64,000 nt of DNA from Glandiceps talaboti (Eukaryota; Hemichordata; Enteropneusta; Spengelidae): assembly GCF_964340395.1 (NCBI RefSeq), contig NC_135556.1, positions 649,501 to 713,500 on the forward strand, given 5' to 3'. Below are positions 60,901-64,000 of this stretch, in pieces. Positions within the stretch are counted from its first letter, which is position 1. The number at the start of each line of letters is the position of its first letter. Under the pieces are notes generated by a model. It saw only the letters and a list, made by a program, of their open reading frames with translations. It did not search any database and had not been told where the DNA came from. Made by a program: the position numbers and the translations under genes.

Positions 60901-62227
60901 TACAGTACTAATGAATACTATAAGAGTGATACAGTACTAATGAATACTATAAGAGTAATACAGTACTAATGAATACTATAAGAGTAATACAGTACTAATG
61001 AATACTATAAGAGTGATACAGTACTAATGAATACTATAAGAGTAATACAGTACTAATGAATACCATAAGAGTAATACAGTACTAATGAATACTATAAGAG
61101 TTATACGGTACTAATGAATACTATAAGAGTAATACAGTACTAATGAATACTATAAGAGTGATATAGTACTAATGAATACTGTAAGAGTAATACGGTACTA
61201 ATGAATACTATAAGAGTAATACAGTACTAATGAATACTATAAGAGTAATACAGTACTAATGAATACTATAAGAGTAATACAGTACTAATGAATACTATAA
61301 GAGTAATACGGTACTAATGAATACTGTAAGAGTGATACAGTACTAATGAATACTATAAGAGTAATACAGTACTAATGAATACTGTAAGAGTAATACAGTA
61401 CTAATGAATACTGTAAGAGTAATACAGTACTAATGTATACTATAAGAGTAATACAGTACTAATGAATACTATAAGAGTAATACAGTACTAATGAATACTA
61501 TAAGAGTGATACAGTACTAATGAATACTGTAAGAGTAATACGGTACTAATGAATACTATAAGAGTAATACAGTACTAATGAATACTATAAGAGTAATACA
61601 GTACTAATGAATACTGTAAGAGTAATACGGTACTAATGAATACTATAAGAGAAATACAATACTAATGAATACTACAAGAGTAGTACGTAATTAATGCATT
61701 ATTTAAAAGAAAGATGGTTGCCAATGTAGATGATGTATGCATTAAGAGTAGGATGATAATAAATATTGATGAGTGTTGTAAGAGTAAAATATCAATGATA
61801 TAATGTATCAACAGTATAGGTGATAAATGGTGAATGTTATAAGAGGGCAGTATTGATAAATACTGCAAGATCTAAGAACTGAGTTTAGTCATATAGATTT
61901 CTAAGCTTTGAGTTATTGCTTTCCCTTCATTATACTGAGAATAAAGTTATATTTATGTTGATGATTAATGTTTGTTGACTACAGGTTTAATTACTGTTGG
62001 AGAATGGGCACAAGTGATGGCAACTGTGTTAGAATTAGAAATACCATGGAGGATATTCAAAGAAAAACTAGTACAAGTCAACAGTAATGGACTGGTTCTG
62101 TATGAAACATGTGTTGATTTAGATGTCATTCATAATCAGAGCTCAGGGCCCAGTATTACAGAAACTTTGTACAGGAATAAAAGTAATCTTGAAACCATCT
62201 TTAGGGTGATGGACAAAGATAACTCAG
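24763..62227 (+). CDS. PPEF: PPEF/rdgC protein phosphatase with EF-hands, partial (7 exons)
   Basis: Spliced gene: 24763-24799, 31034-31183, 48239-48361, 53091-53276, 55349-55491, 57556-57662, 61985-62227. All junctions are AG/GT and the phases match (2, 0, 0, 0, 0, 2, 1, with phase 1 at the last donor). The product is a calcium-linked Ser/Thr phosphatase of the PPP family. Visible motifs are LVAHGGIS (metal-ligand His), [32 protein letters not shown] (His ligand), [17 protein letters not shown], a first EF-hand-like loop [12 protein letters not shown] and the start of a canonical loop DKDNSG. PPEF/rdgC acts in sensory neurons, where rdgC dephosphorylates rhodopsin. The exon with GDxHG, GDxVDRG and GNHE and the N-terminal IQ motif are not in view, nor are the last EF-hands. 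The introns carry most transposons of the window; the largest is 17 kb. Confidence 0.92.
24890..26255. repeat. ~30-bp minisatellite (ATGTTGATACCAACACACAC)
   Basis: About 45 imperfect copies of a 28-32-base unit combining ATGTTGATACCA with a (CA)/(CACCTA) tract. It lies in the intron between PPEF exons A and B. Open frames on the minus strand are repeat artefacts. Longer blocks recur (24960-25080 resembles 25500-25620), so amplification was in part by multi-unit duplication. Confidence 0.95.
26283..26425. mobile_element. Foldback element
   Basis: Arms of about 70 bases with almost no loop; the centre is near CAAATTCAAATTTG. The outer parts share ATGTCATAATGCTCC in inverted orientation. It would fold as one hairpin. 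Confidence 0.85.
26465..27175 (+). repeat. Interspersed repeat (TTAGCTCCGCTG family), copy 2
   Basis: Same family and orientation as 5655-6285. The main copy starts at 26552; a short extra copy of the beginning (TAGCTCCACTGTCAGC) lies at 26468. Confidence 0.8.
27233..28730. repeat. 57-bp minisatellite with E-box in most units
   Basis: About 26 copies of a 57-base unit. Most differences are C/T changes at CpG or TpG positions. One unit (27850-27860) has a 3-base insertion. Many units contain CACGTGAC; the others have CATGTGAC. As 57 is a multiple of three, two frames stay open for about 500 codons, but there is no proper ATG start and no domain, so I do not call a gene. Confidence 0.95.
28731..29155. 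other. Intron sequence, no feature recognised
   Basis: Unique-looking AT-rich sequence between the minisatellite and the next TAGCAC-family element. Confidence 0.5.
29156..30250 (+). mobile_element. TAGCAC-family element, copy 2
   Basis: Starts TTTTAGCACAACTGAAC, followed by the TAGTGCTATAGGGATCGC box, (TG)n, shared internal segments and three ~114-base TAGCAAC units. It ends at ACAGTTGTGCTGCAACGCC. Not coding; the family looks like a non-autonomous TIR element (TAGCACAACTG / CAGTTGTGCTA). Confidence 0.8.
30251..31033. other. Intron sequence, no feature recognised
   Basis: No repeat or ORF that I can support. The end forms the pyrimidine tract before exon B. Confidence 0.5.
31034..31183 (+). 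CDS. PPEF: PPEF exon B
   Basis: 150 bases, phase 0 at both ends, acceptor TTTTAAAG and donor GTGAGT. It encodes 50 residues including [19 protein letters not shown] and [13 protein letters not shown]. The His of HGG is a conserved metal ligand of PPP phosphatases. This match is unambiguous. Confidence 0.95.
31294..31350. repeat. (CATA)n microsatellite
   Basis: About 14 tetranucleotide copies just downstream of exon B. Confidence 0.97.
31738..31860 (+). repeat. Interspersed repeat (GCCGGACAAAGTC family), copy 2, short
   Basis: Begins and ends like the copy at 541-1175 but lacks the two internal 140-base units. It holds a (CCGT)n run. Confidence 0.75.
31861..32164. other. Intron sequence, no feature recognised
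   Basis: A short open frame (31948-32181) is present but shows no motif or splice-site context. Confidence 0.4.
32165..32560 (-). pseudogene. Penelope-like element, N-terminal fragment
   Basis: Minus-strand frame with KKNLSD-like helices and [16 protein letters not shown] followed by [11 protein letters not shown], a recognisable box near the start of PLE ORFs. It comes from the region upstream of the piece seen at 22308-22550. No RT or GIY-YIG follows, so this is an isolated truncated copy. Confidence 0.6.
32561..32814. repeat. Short tandem triplication
   Basis: Three copies of a ~60-base unit marked by AAACAAATGTGAAGCCTT (32690-32810). Related copies are at 47930-48090. Confidence 0.6.
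32815..33179 (+). repeat. TAGCAAC-type ~114-bp tandem repeat, left of the IR unit
   Basis: Three units with CCTAGCAACAAGACCAC or variants. The repeat is cut at 33179 and resumes at 47682 with ATAGCAACAACC. ATAG is present on both sides, consistent with a 4-bp target duplication. Confidence 0.75.
33180..34560 (+). repeat. Left arm of the 14.5-kb unit
   Basis: Non-coding; small open frames are shared in inverted form with the right arm but show no conserved domain. Contains a G-run at 34261-34274. Confidence 0.85.
34500..35436. repeat. TCTG/TGTA microsatellite block
   Basis: Alternating (CCCT)n, (TCTG)n, (TGTA)n and (CTAT)n tracts with two partial TAGCAC-family starts at 34661 and 35289 (TAGCATAACTGAA). 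A 790-base portion is itself duplicated (34560-34760 resembles 35160-35370). Confidence 0.9.
35437..35924. mobile_element. Candidate solo LTR in the (TGTA)n tract
   Basis: 488 bases beginning TGTCACGG and ending CTGTGACA, i.e. TG...CA with inverted ends, cleanly interrupting the microsatellite. Contains a direct repeat of about 60 bases (35505-35566 and 35641-35700, each with GATACGAGTGAA). No internal retroelement copy is in the window to confirm it. Confidence 0.4.
35925..36066. repeat. (TGTA)n/(CTAT)n microsatellite, continued
   Basis: The tract resumes after the inserted 488 bases. Confidence 0.92.
36144..37191. mobile_element. TIR element with G/C homopolymer ends
   Basis: Inverted ends: AGGGAACTGACAGAATTTAC plus a G-run on the left, and the inverse of AGGGACCGGACAGAATTTAC preceded by a C-run of about 28 on the right. 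About 1.05 kb and non-coding. Homopolymers at 36166-36182 and 37041-37168 could form quadruplexes. Confidence 0.65.
37563..37703 (-). repeat. Ty3/gypsy 3' LTR
   Basis: 141 bases, TG...CA on the minus strand with inverted ends TGTAATGATATG / CATAACATTACA. It differs from the other LTR at three positions. A purine-rich AAGAAGGGGG (polypurine tract) precedes it at 37704-37717. Flanked by GGGTG at 37558-37562. Confidence 0.92.
37704..38082 (-). other. Gypsy 3' non-coding region
   Basis: Between the integrase stop and the polypurine tract. A small open frame (37889-38086) is low complexity and not supported. Confidence 0.5.
38083..39561 (-). CDS. Gypsy pol: RNase H and integrase
   Basis: 492 codons. 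Residues 1-95 are RNase H ([32 protein letters not shown]). Then comes a linker and the integrase zinc-binding H-H-C-C region ([10 protein letters not shown] ... CDACLEF). The integrase core has the first Asp in DLFVLDG, the second in [13 protein letters not shown] and Glu in [11 protein letters not shown]. The C-terminus carries a basic segment but no obvious chromodomain. The frame is intact, although its N-terminal RNase H strand (with the first catalytic Asp) is separated from it by the palindromic insertion at 39587-39635. Confidence 0.9.
   Translation of the reverse strand: MIAFASKALTPTEERYANIEREMLAVVFGAECFHTYVYGSKFVVESDHKPLEAIKLKNLSQAPPRLQRMLLRIQQYDMEIKYRPGRELLLADALSRLNPKPAKTLKLEKTIHSVKWSDVKMDQLRCHTEDDPELQMLKDMVTKGWPERVQDVPKIIRQYWSMKDFISVEDGILLKGERIIVPGCLQNEILSKLHMSHQGIEQTRLRARTCVYWRGIDSDIERLIGKCDACLEFTRKEQKQSMIPHDMPSAPWQNIGSDLFVLDGDTYLVVADYYSKMTFVRRLNAATSKAVISKLKTIFGEHGIPERMFTDGGPCYSSKEFKEFSESWGFRHIMSSPHYPQSIGFIERAVQTVKAIMKKAKHAGIDPELALLCVRTTPSDGRIGSPTDLLYNRRVRTNLPVRVKRDEETSTSLCKRQEVQKYYYDRSARDRPDLQVGQTVDLQNPQSLKWTTAKITEKCPEPRSYIVHCPNTNWNNTQKKSKVSQGPEHERH
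39587..39635. repeat. Palindromic insertion in pol
   Basis: Arms TTAATCATGGATGTATTAGT and its inverse around a 3-base loop (39611-39613), flanked by TGGATTAAT on both sides. Without it the RT-RNase H reading (GAVLI... to ...[12 protein letters not shown]) would join. It is an added hairpin, absent from the functional element. Confidence 0.8.
39736..40494 (-). CDS. Gypsy pol: reverse transcriptase
   Basis: 252 codons. RT motifs in order: [34 protein letters not shown] (first catalytic Asp), [20 protein letters not shown] (the catalytic Asp pair, with IADD for the more common YLDD), then FNPDKCKI and [11 protein letters not shown]. It is frameshifted relative to both the upstream protease part and the start of RNase H. 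The stop after ENILQ and the changed frame downstream show decay. Confidence 0.88.
   Translation of the reverse strand: MGVIEPIPENESTKWLNSLAFSRKESGGLRICLDPCNLNTAIKRTYHRAPTVEEITHKLAGAKVFSKLDARHGYWSIELDDESAALTSFSTPSSRFRFRRLPFGLRVSQDIFQEKMDLILAGCKGTLSIADDIIVYGENETDHDHNLHKLMIHARQHGLVFNPDKCKIKTKEVRFLGMVYTTEGVRPDDKKVKEIVDLPSPMNVKELQQFLGMVQYLAPFIPNLSNTTSVLRDLIKKDVSWIWTPTHENILQ
40495..40905 (-). pseudogene. Gypsy pol: protease end to RT start, frameshifted
   Basis: Continues in another frame as [12 protein letters not shown] and [17 protein letters not shown], the C-terminal part of the aspartic protease (ILG box), then [20 protein letters not shown], the lead-in to RT. Frame changes occur near 40907 and near 40493. 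Confidence 0.75.
40899..41183 (-). pseudogene. Gypsy pol: aspartic protease N-terminal part
   Basis: Same frame as gag, after the TAG at 41184. Contains [14 protein letters not shown], the DTG active-site loop of a retropepsin. The frame ends after KLTPTC by a shift. Confidence 0.8.
41139..41582 (-). repeat. 222-bp in-frame tandem duplication in gag
   Basis: Two adjacent copies offset by exactly 222 bases (74 codons), nearly identical; the clearest difference is CCTAGTT versus CCTGGTT, which creates the stop. Low divergence indicates a recent duplication. Confidence 0.92.
41184..42215 (-). CDS. Gypsy gag with duplicated zinc knuckle
   Basis: Start chosen at ATG 42215 ([13 protein letters not shown]), because the longer frame to 42347 runs into the hAT-like insertion. 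The capsid-like region has [17 protein letters not shown] and the major homology-type stretch [20 protein letters not shown]. The nucleocapsid has [13 protein letters not shown] and [14 protein letters not shown] knuckles. The last 222 bases coding (41139-41360) repeat the previous 222 in frame, so [14 protein letters not shown] occurs twice. In the upstream copy the codon after GRGN is CAG; in the downstream copy it is TAG, which ends gag here. Confidence 0.85.
   Translation of the reverse strand: MGDGIKCPQMKWGSGDDQAALLDYRTRLNRWFDIKKLKVEEQHDYIIFQAGEKGEQLSKTWTLTGEERKNPANVWVRFKQSVGRADHFRVNRLNLTAYKQKDGESIDEFYTRCRALALKCKFKDMDDRLIDQLIMGTRVNDSRKELLREDETLTTDDALKKCRAQEASEAHMKAFEGAGTSTTRVDAIHKRRDTKKTNSVTNCKFCAKDHSYGKCPAYHSKCGKIGHWKARCESLNDERKPTNRGKKQFVSRRQTTRDNTREKKSGRGNQDDRNQKTVHTLDVESEMKCPAYHSKCGKIGHWKARCESLNDERKPTNRGKKQFVSRRQTTRDNTREKKSGRGN
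42427..42597. repeat. Perfect 82-bp-arm palindrome
   Basis: Arms 42427-42508 and 42516-42597 are identical in inverted orientation without a mismatch; the loop is CCCGCAC. Flanked by a direct repeat GGTAAAGAGG. The perfection suggests a very recent origin or an assembly artefact. Confidence 0.95.
42950..43830. repeat. Diverged repeat shared with 19880-20600
   Basis: Shared landmarks in the same orientation include a CATACCCATC/CGTACCCATCGAAC start, CATTACCA(C/T)CCA, TTCTTTCAAA and GGGAGCGTGA. Non-coding. The class is unknown. Confidence 0.65.
44725..45277 (-). other. Gypsy 5' leader
   Basis: Between the primer-binding site (TGGTGGCAGCGGT on the minus strand, ending at 45277) and the hAT-like insertion. 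No ORF with support. Confidence 0.7.
45278..45418 (-). repeat. Ty3/gypsy 5' LTR
   Basis: 141 bases, three differences from the 3' LTR; GGGTG follows at 45419-45423. Confidence 0.92.
45424..45790. other. Spacer, no feature recognised
   Basis: Unique sequence inside the inverted-repeat unit. Confidence 0.5.
45791..46065. repeat. (CATA)/(CAGA)/(GGGA) microsatellites, right arm
   Basis: The inverse of the tract at 34500-34640, so it belongs to the inverted repeat. Confidence 0.92.
46040..47681 (-). repeat. Right arm of the 14.5-kb unit
   Basis: The inverse of 33180-34560. Compared with the left arm it has an extra segment (about 46452-46745) whose end is an inverted copy of the arm itself, giving a 50-bp-arm hairpin (46691-46740 with 46804-46853). 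Confidence 0.85.
47682..48238. repeat. TAGCAAC repeat continuation, G-run and short tandem units
   Basis: The repeat cut at 33179 resumes here. A run of 17 or so G lies at 47878-47894. 47930-48090 has copies of the unit seen at 32690-32810. The rest is the intron end before exon C. Confidence 0.65.
48239..48361 (+). CDS. PPEF: PPEF exon C
   Basis: 123 bases, phase 0 at both ends, acceptor TGCTTGCAG and donor GTAAAG. It encodes YLSALRPPV followed by an acidic linker ([12 protein letters not shown]) and VQEWRQ. This variable insert lies between the HGG and WSDP motifs in PPEF proteins. The start of exon D (VLDILWSDP) continues it. Confidence 0.9.
48362..51803. other. Intron with degenerate repeats
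   Basis: Holds two CTGTCTG-containing repeat starts (48505-48720 and 48830-49100) in the style of other interspersed repeats here, AT-rich sequence, and a palindrome at 51055-51116 (arms CATATCTCTTCTC and inverse with an inner GTTTACACAGTGTAAAC). No exon or gene recognised between 49100 and 51000 despite several short open frames. Confidence 0.5.
51804..52957 (+). mobile_element. TAGCAC-family element, copy 3 (both ends present)
   Basis: The only copy with a clear inverted right end: TTTTAGCACATCTGAAC at the left and CAATTCAGTTGTGCTAAAA at the right, the latter preceded by TATAGCACTACTGAAT. This shows that the family has terminal inverted repeats of about 60 bases. A hairpin insertion disturbs its left end at 51836-51868. 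Confidence 0.85.
51831..51874. repeat. Hairpin insertion with TAGTGC duplication
   Basis: Arms CCAGGGACGTATAA (51836-51849) and its inverse (51855-51868), with TAGTGC on both sides. Other copies of the element have only one TAGTGC and no hairpin. Confidence 0.85.
53091..53276 (+). CDS. PPEF: PPEF exon D
   Basis: 186 bases, phase 0 at both ends, acceptor CACATCAG and donor GTAAGT. Encodes [18 protein letters not shown], then [20 protein letters not shown] and [24 protein letters not shown] holds a conserved metal-binding His of the PPP catalytic core. The best-conserved exon of the gene. Confidence 0.96.
53277..53840. other. Intron sequence, no feature recognised
   Basis: AT-rich unique sequence. 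Confidence 0.5.
53841..55320 (+). mobile_element. TAGCAC-family element, copy 4
   Basis: Start AACACAACTGAACTGATAAGG, then TAGTGCTATAGG, (TG)n, shared segments, and seven or so ~114-base TAGCAAC units (54410-55200). It ends CAGTTGTGCTACAACGCC. The tandem units are expanded relative to copies 1-3. Confidence 0.8.
55349..55491 (+). CDS. PPEF: PPEF exon E
   Basis: 143 bases, starting phase 0 and ending two bases into a codon. Acceptor TTTCAG, donor GTATAG. Encodes [20 protein letters not shown], the last catalytic-core motif of PPP phosphatases (SASNYY), and then a linker with a basic end ([11 protein letters not shown]). Confidence 0.95.
55492..55980. other. Intron sequence, no feature recognised
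   Basis: AT-rich unique sequence. Confidence 0.5.
55981..57440 (+). repeat. Interspersed repeats with ~150-bp units
   Basis: Four copies of a unit marked by CATATCTCT, then AACCAAACCT or AACTAAACCTGG, then AATATGGCCA (56060, 56210, 57045, 57185). It is related in layout to the GCCGGACAAAGTC family (AATATGGCC boxes). Non-coding. Confidence 0.65.
57556..57662 (+). CDS. PPEF: PPEF exon F
   Basis: 107 bases. One base completes a split Ser codon, then [20 protein letters not shown] and the start of an EF-hand-like loop (LDQKNT) to a split Gly. Acceptor TTCCTCAG, donor GTATGG. The phases agree with exons E and G. Confidence 0.93.
57947..61690. repeat. 29-bp minisatellite, 3.7 kb
   Basis: About 128 copies of a 29-base unit (AATGAATACTACAAGAGTAA then TACAGTACT) in the intron between PPEF exons F and G. 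Variant units (TTATACAG, AATTCGGTAC, TGTATACTGTAAG) recur in the same order in separated blocks, e.g. 58200-58330 with 58660-58790, and 59330-59900 with 60415-60800, showing higher-order duplication of blocks. Confidence 0.97.
61985..62227 (+). CDS. PPEF: PPEF exon G
   Basis: 243 bases; two bases complete the Gly, and it ends one base into the Gly of DKDNSG. Completes the first EF-hand-like loop ([12 protein letters not shown], hydrophobic at position 8, Glu at 12), followed by [16 protein letters not shown] and [20 protein letters not shown], then [10 protein letters not shown], the first half of a canonical EF-hand. Donor GTTTGT. The rest of the EF-hand region must lie beyond the window or in an exon that I could not find before 64000. 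Confidence 0.95.
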
Positions 62228-63003
62228 GTTTGTATGACAATGGTATTTATGTTTGTGGATGTGTGTATTAGTTTAGTCTAGTTTTCAGTAAAACGACAAG
62301 ATCGACAGTACAGATATACAAATAAAAACTGGTACAAATTGTTGAATTACTTGGATAACCCACAAAGTCAAGGACTTGTTTCCAGTAGTTGACAGTGATT
62401 CAAGAAAGTGGTGGGATAAGCAAAGGTTTTTAACTACATGAAATAGGAAAGAATAACAGAAGTAGGGGAAACGTATCCCCTAGTGTATTGGACAGATATG
62501 ATTTGACCGCATTTTAGCACAACAGTACTGATAAGGTTCAGTAGTGCTAAGAATCTGTCTGTCTGTCTGTGTGTGTGTTAAGATTGAGCTTAACTCATTA
62601 GCTGAGACGGTGAGAACATTACATTGTTAATTAGCTATAAAGTTTACTTTACTATTTCCTCTGGTGGTAAAGTGTGTAGTGTGGCCAGTTTGGTTTATGA
62701 CTTGATTATGTAATATGTTGTAAGACAGCGGTTCATCAGATGTGATTAATTATGATAAGACAACCAAGAAAGTTAAACCTGTTACATTGGTATGATTTGG
62801 TTCCAAATTGATTTTAAAAAATATAGAAGTACAAAACCAGGCTTGTAGATACATCACTTTAAAGTTTGATCAGGATGTTGCTATACTTGTCTTGATTAAG
62901 TACACTTCCAACATAGGATTGCTGGATTATTATGATGGAAATTAGGTATGAAACTTTTGTTTTGGTTACAACTTTAAATCTTCAAAAAATTATATATTAT
63001 CTG
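62228..63003. other. Intron sequence with a short TAGCAC-family fragment
   Basis: 62513-62580 has TTTTAGCACAACAGTACTG, TAGTGCTAAG and TCTG repeats, a very short remnant. The rest shows nothing that I can support. Confidence 0.5.
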
Positions 63004-63855
63004 TCATTGCCCTGAACATGAAGTTGTGTGAGAACGCAATATTTGCGCTATATTTTTAAAGGCATTTCTTTGTGATATCTGTTTAATTGATCCTGGTAGA
63101 TTGTTCCAGTCCTTAATGGCGTTAGCATAAAACATATTAGCAGCCTCACCTTTAACCGTTGGGTGATGAAAATTGTACCAACCTACCCTAGTGCAATTAT
63201 TATGAACAGAAGATACTTTGGTAAACTGATGAGATAAATACTCAGGGCTGGAGTTATTGTATATTTTGAAAGCATGGTTAAGCTGTAGCTGGCTCACTCT
63301 ACCCTTGACGTCCAGCATACTCAGTATTATGGGCGAAATTCGATGTTCATTTTGTGCTGTTTCGAACGTGTTAGAATTGCAACTTTGTTTTGTGACGAAT
63401 CATAGTACTTGAAATGTGCGAACACTGGAGGTATATATGAACAACAGTAAATGAGCAACTGGTCGATGGAGATTTTGCGGGACCCTGTAATGGCAACAGT
63501 GGACACAACAGACGTAGAATTTGACCACAGAGGTTGCTAAATAAAGTTGGTATGTTGTTTACGACAAAGTAGTTTGATTTTTAACACGTTCAAAACGGAC
63601 AAAATGAACATTGAATTTCACCCATAATACTCAGGGCATCAAACTGATCAGCACCTATGTGTGATCTGGGCTCCATAGAAAGGATGAACCATATAATTTT
63701 GTTTTTTTTTGTAATTTGGAGTTTCTTTTTGAGAGTTTTGGTGAGAGCAGAGTACCAGGATGAACATGAATAATCAAAGTGACATGGGATTAGAGCAGTG
63801 CAAAGGGTTTTGCGAGAGTTTTGGTTGAGAAAGTATGCCTGTCAATAGAGAATTT
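63004..63855 (-). pseudogene. LINE reverse transcriptase, C-terminal fragment (split by MITE)
   Basis: Minus-strand protein in two pieces. The 63631-63855 part reads TLCTALIPCHFDYSCSSWYS then KLQITKKNKII and GADQFDALS; the 63004-63318 part reads MLDVKGRVSQLQLNHAFKIY, PTVKGEAANMFYANAIKDWN and LPGSIKQIS. This is the thumb/C-terminal region of a non-LTR retrotransposon RT (LPxxIK box). The 63319-63630 element lies precisely between DALS and MLDV. Truncated at both ends; no endonuclease in view. Confidence 0.8.
63319..63630. mobile_element. MITE in the LINE fragment
   Basis: Terminal inverted repeats TATTATGGGCGAAATTC and the inverse of ATTATGGGTGAAATTC, extending through ATGTTCATTTTGT. CTCAG (or ACTCAG) is present on both sides and only once in the uninterrupted LINE reading, so it is a 5-6-bp target duplication. 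About 310 bases, non-coding. Confidence 0.8.
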
Positions 63856-63877
63856 CAAGCCTTGAATTGGTTTTCTT

Positions 63878-64000
63878 AATAGTTTGTGGATGTGGATGTG
63901 TTTAGTTTGTGTATGTGTGTAGTTTGTGGATGTGTGTAGTTTGTGGATGTGTGTAGTGTATGTGTGTAGTTTGTGGATGTGTGAGGTTTGTGGATGTGTG
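63878..64000. repeat. 17-bp tandem repeat, runs off the window
   Basis: Imperfect copies of TAGTTTGTGGATGTGTG. Confidence 0.9.

Noticed and set aside
57947-61690. CRISPR-like array
   Set aside because: Regular 29-base units but without spacers; a eukaryotic minisatellite.

Overview
The window is repeat-rich metazoan DNA, most likely from a marine invertebrate. That inference rests on the AT-rich background, GT-AG introns, microsatellite-bearing non-autonomous elements, and the mix of transposon types (Ty3/gypsy, Penelope-like, LINE, hAT-like, Harbinger-like and unclassified TIR elements). I cannot name the species. Only one host gene is supported: a plus-strand protein phosphatase with EF-hands (PPEF/rdgC family). 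Seven exons lie between 24763 and 62227, all with consistent splice phases. The 5' part, including the first metal-binding motifs, and the end of the EF-hand region were not found here. Its introns hold most of the repeats described below.

Layout. 1-5340: 22-bp satellite arrays and 151-bp inverted repeats enclose nested inverted-repeat elements carrying one broken unknown ORF and a truncated integrase-like ORF. 5650-7990: interspersed repeats and a foldback. 8075-13213: a DNA transposon with a near-perfect 39-bp terminal inverted repeat. It encodes a three-exon protein with a D-D-D arrangement, now broken by two stops and a frame mismatch. 13582-15287: RFX-half-site-like tandem repeats. 15297-22574: a Penelope-like retroelement on the minus strand with a 9-bp target duplication, a GIY-YIG ORF, a hammerhead-like motif and a 5-kb inserted element. 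24763: first visible PPEF exon. 24890-26255 and 27233-28730: minisatellites. 29156-30250: a TAGCAC-family repeat. 31034: second PPEF exon.

33180-47681 is a 14.5-kb unit bounded by long inverted repeats, lying in one PPEF intron. Inside it sits a complete Ty3/gypsy element (37563-45418, minus strand, 141-bp LTRs, 5-bp target duplication GGGTG), whose leader holds a hAT-like insertion. 48239-62227 carries the remaining PPEF exons, two more TAGCAC-family elements and a 3.7-kb, 29-bp-unit minisatellite. 62228-64000 holds a LINE fragment split by a MITE.

The best candidate for something undescribed is the 8075-13213 transposon, because it gives a family of uncharacterised invertebrate proteins a transposase-like context. 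A second theme is a set of hairpins flanked by short direct repeats, which look like template-switch insertions. No tRNA, rRNA or CRISPR was seen.
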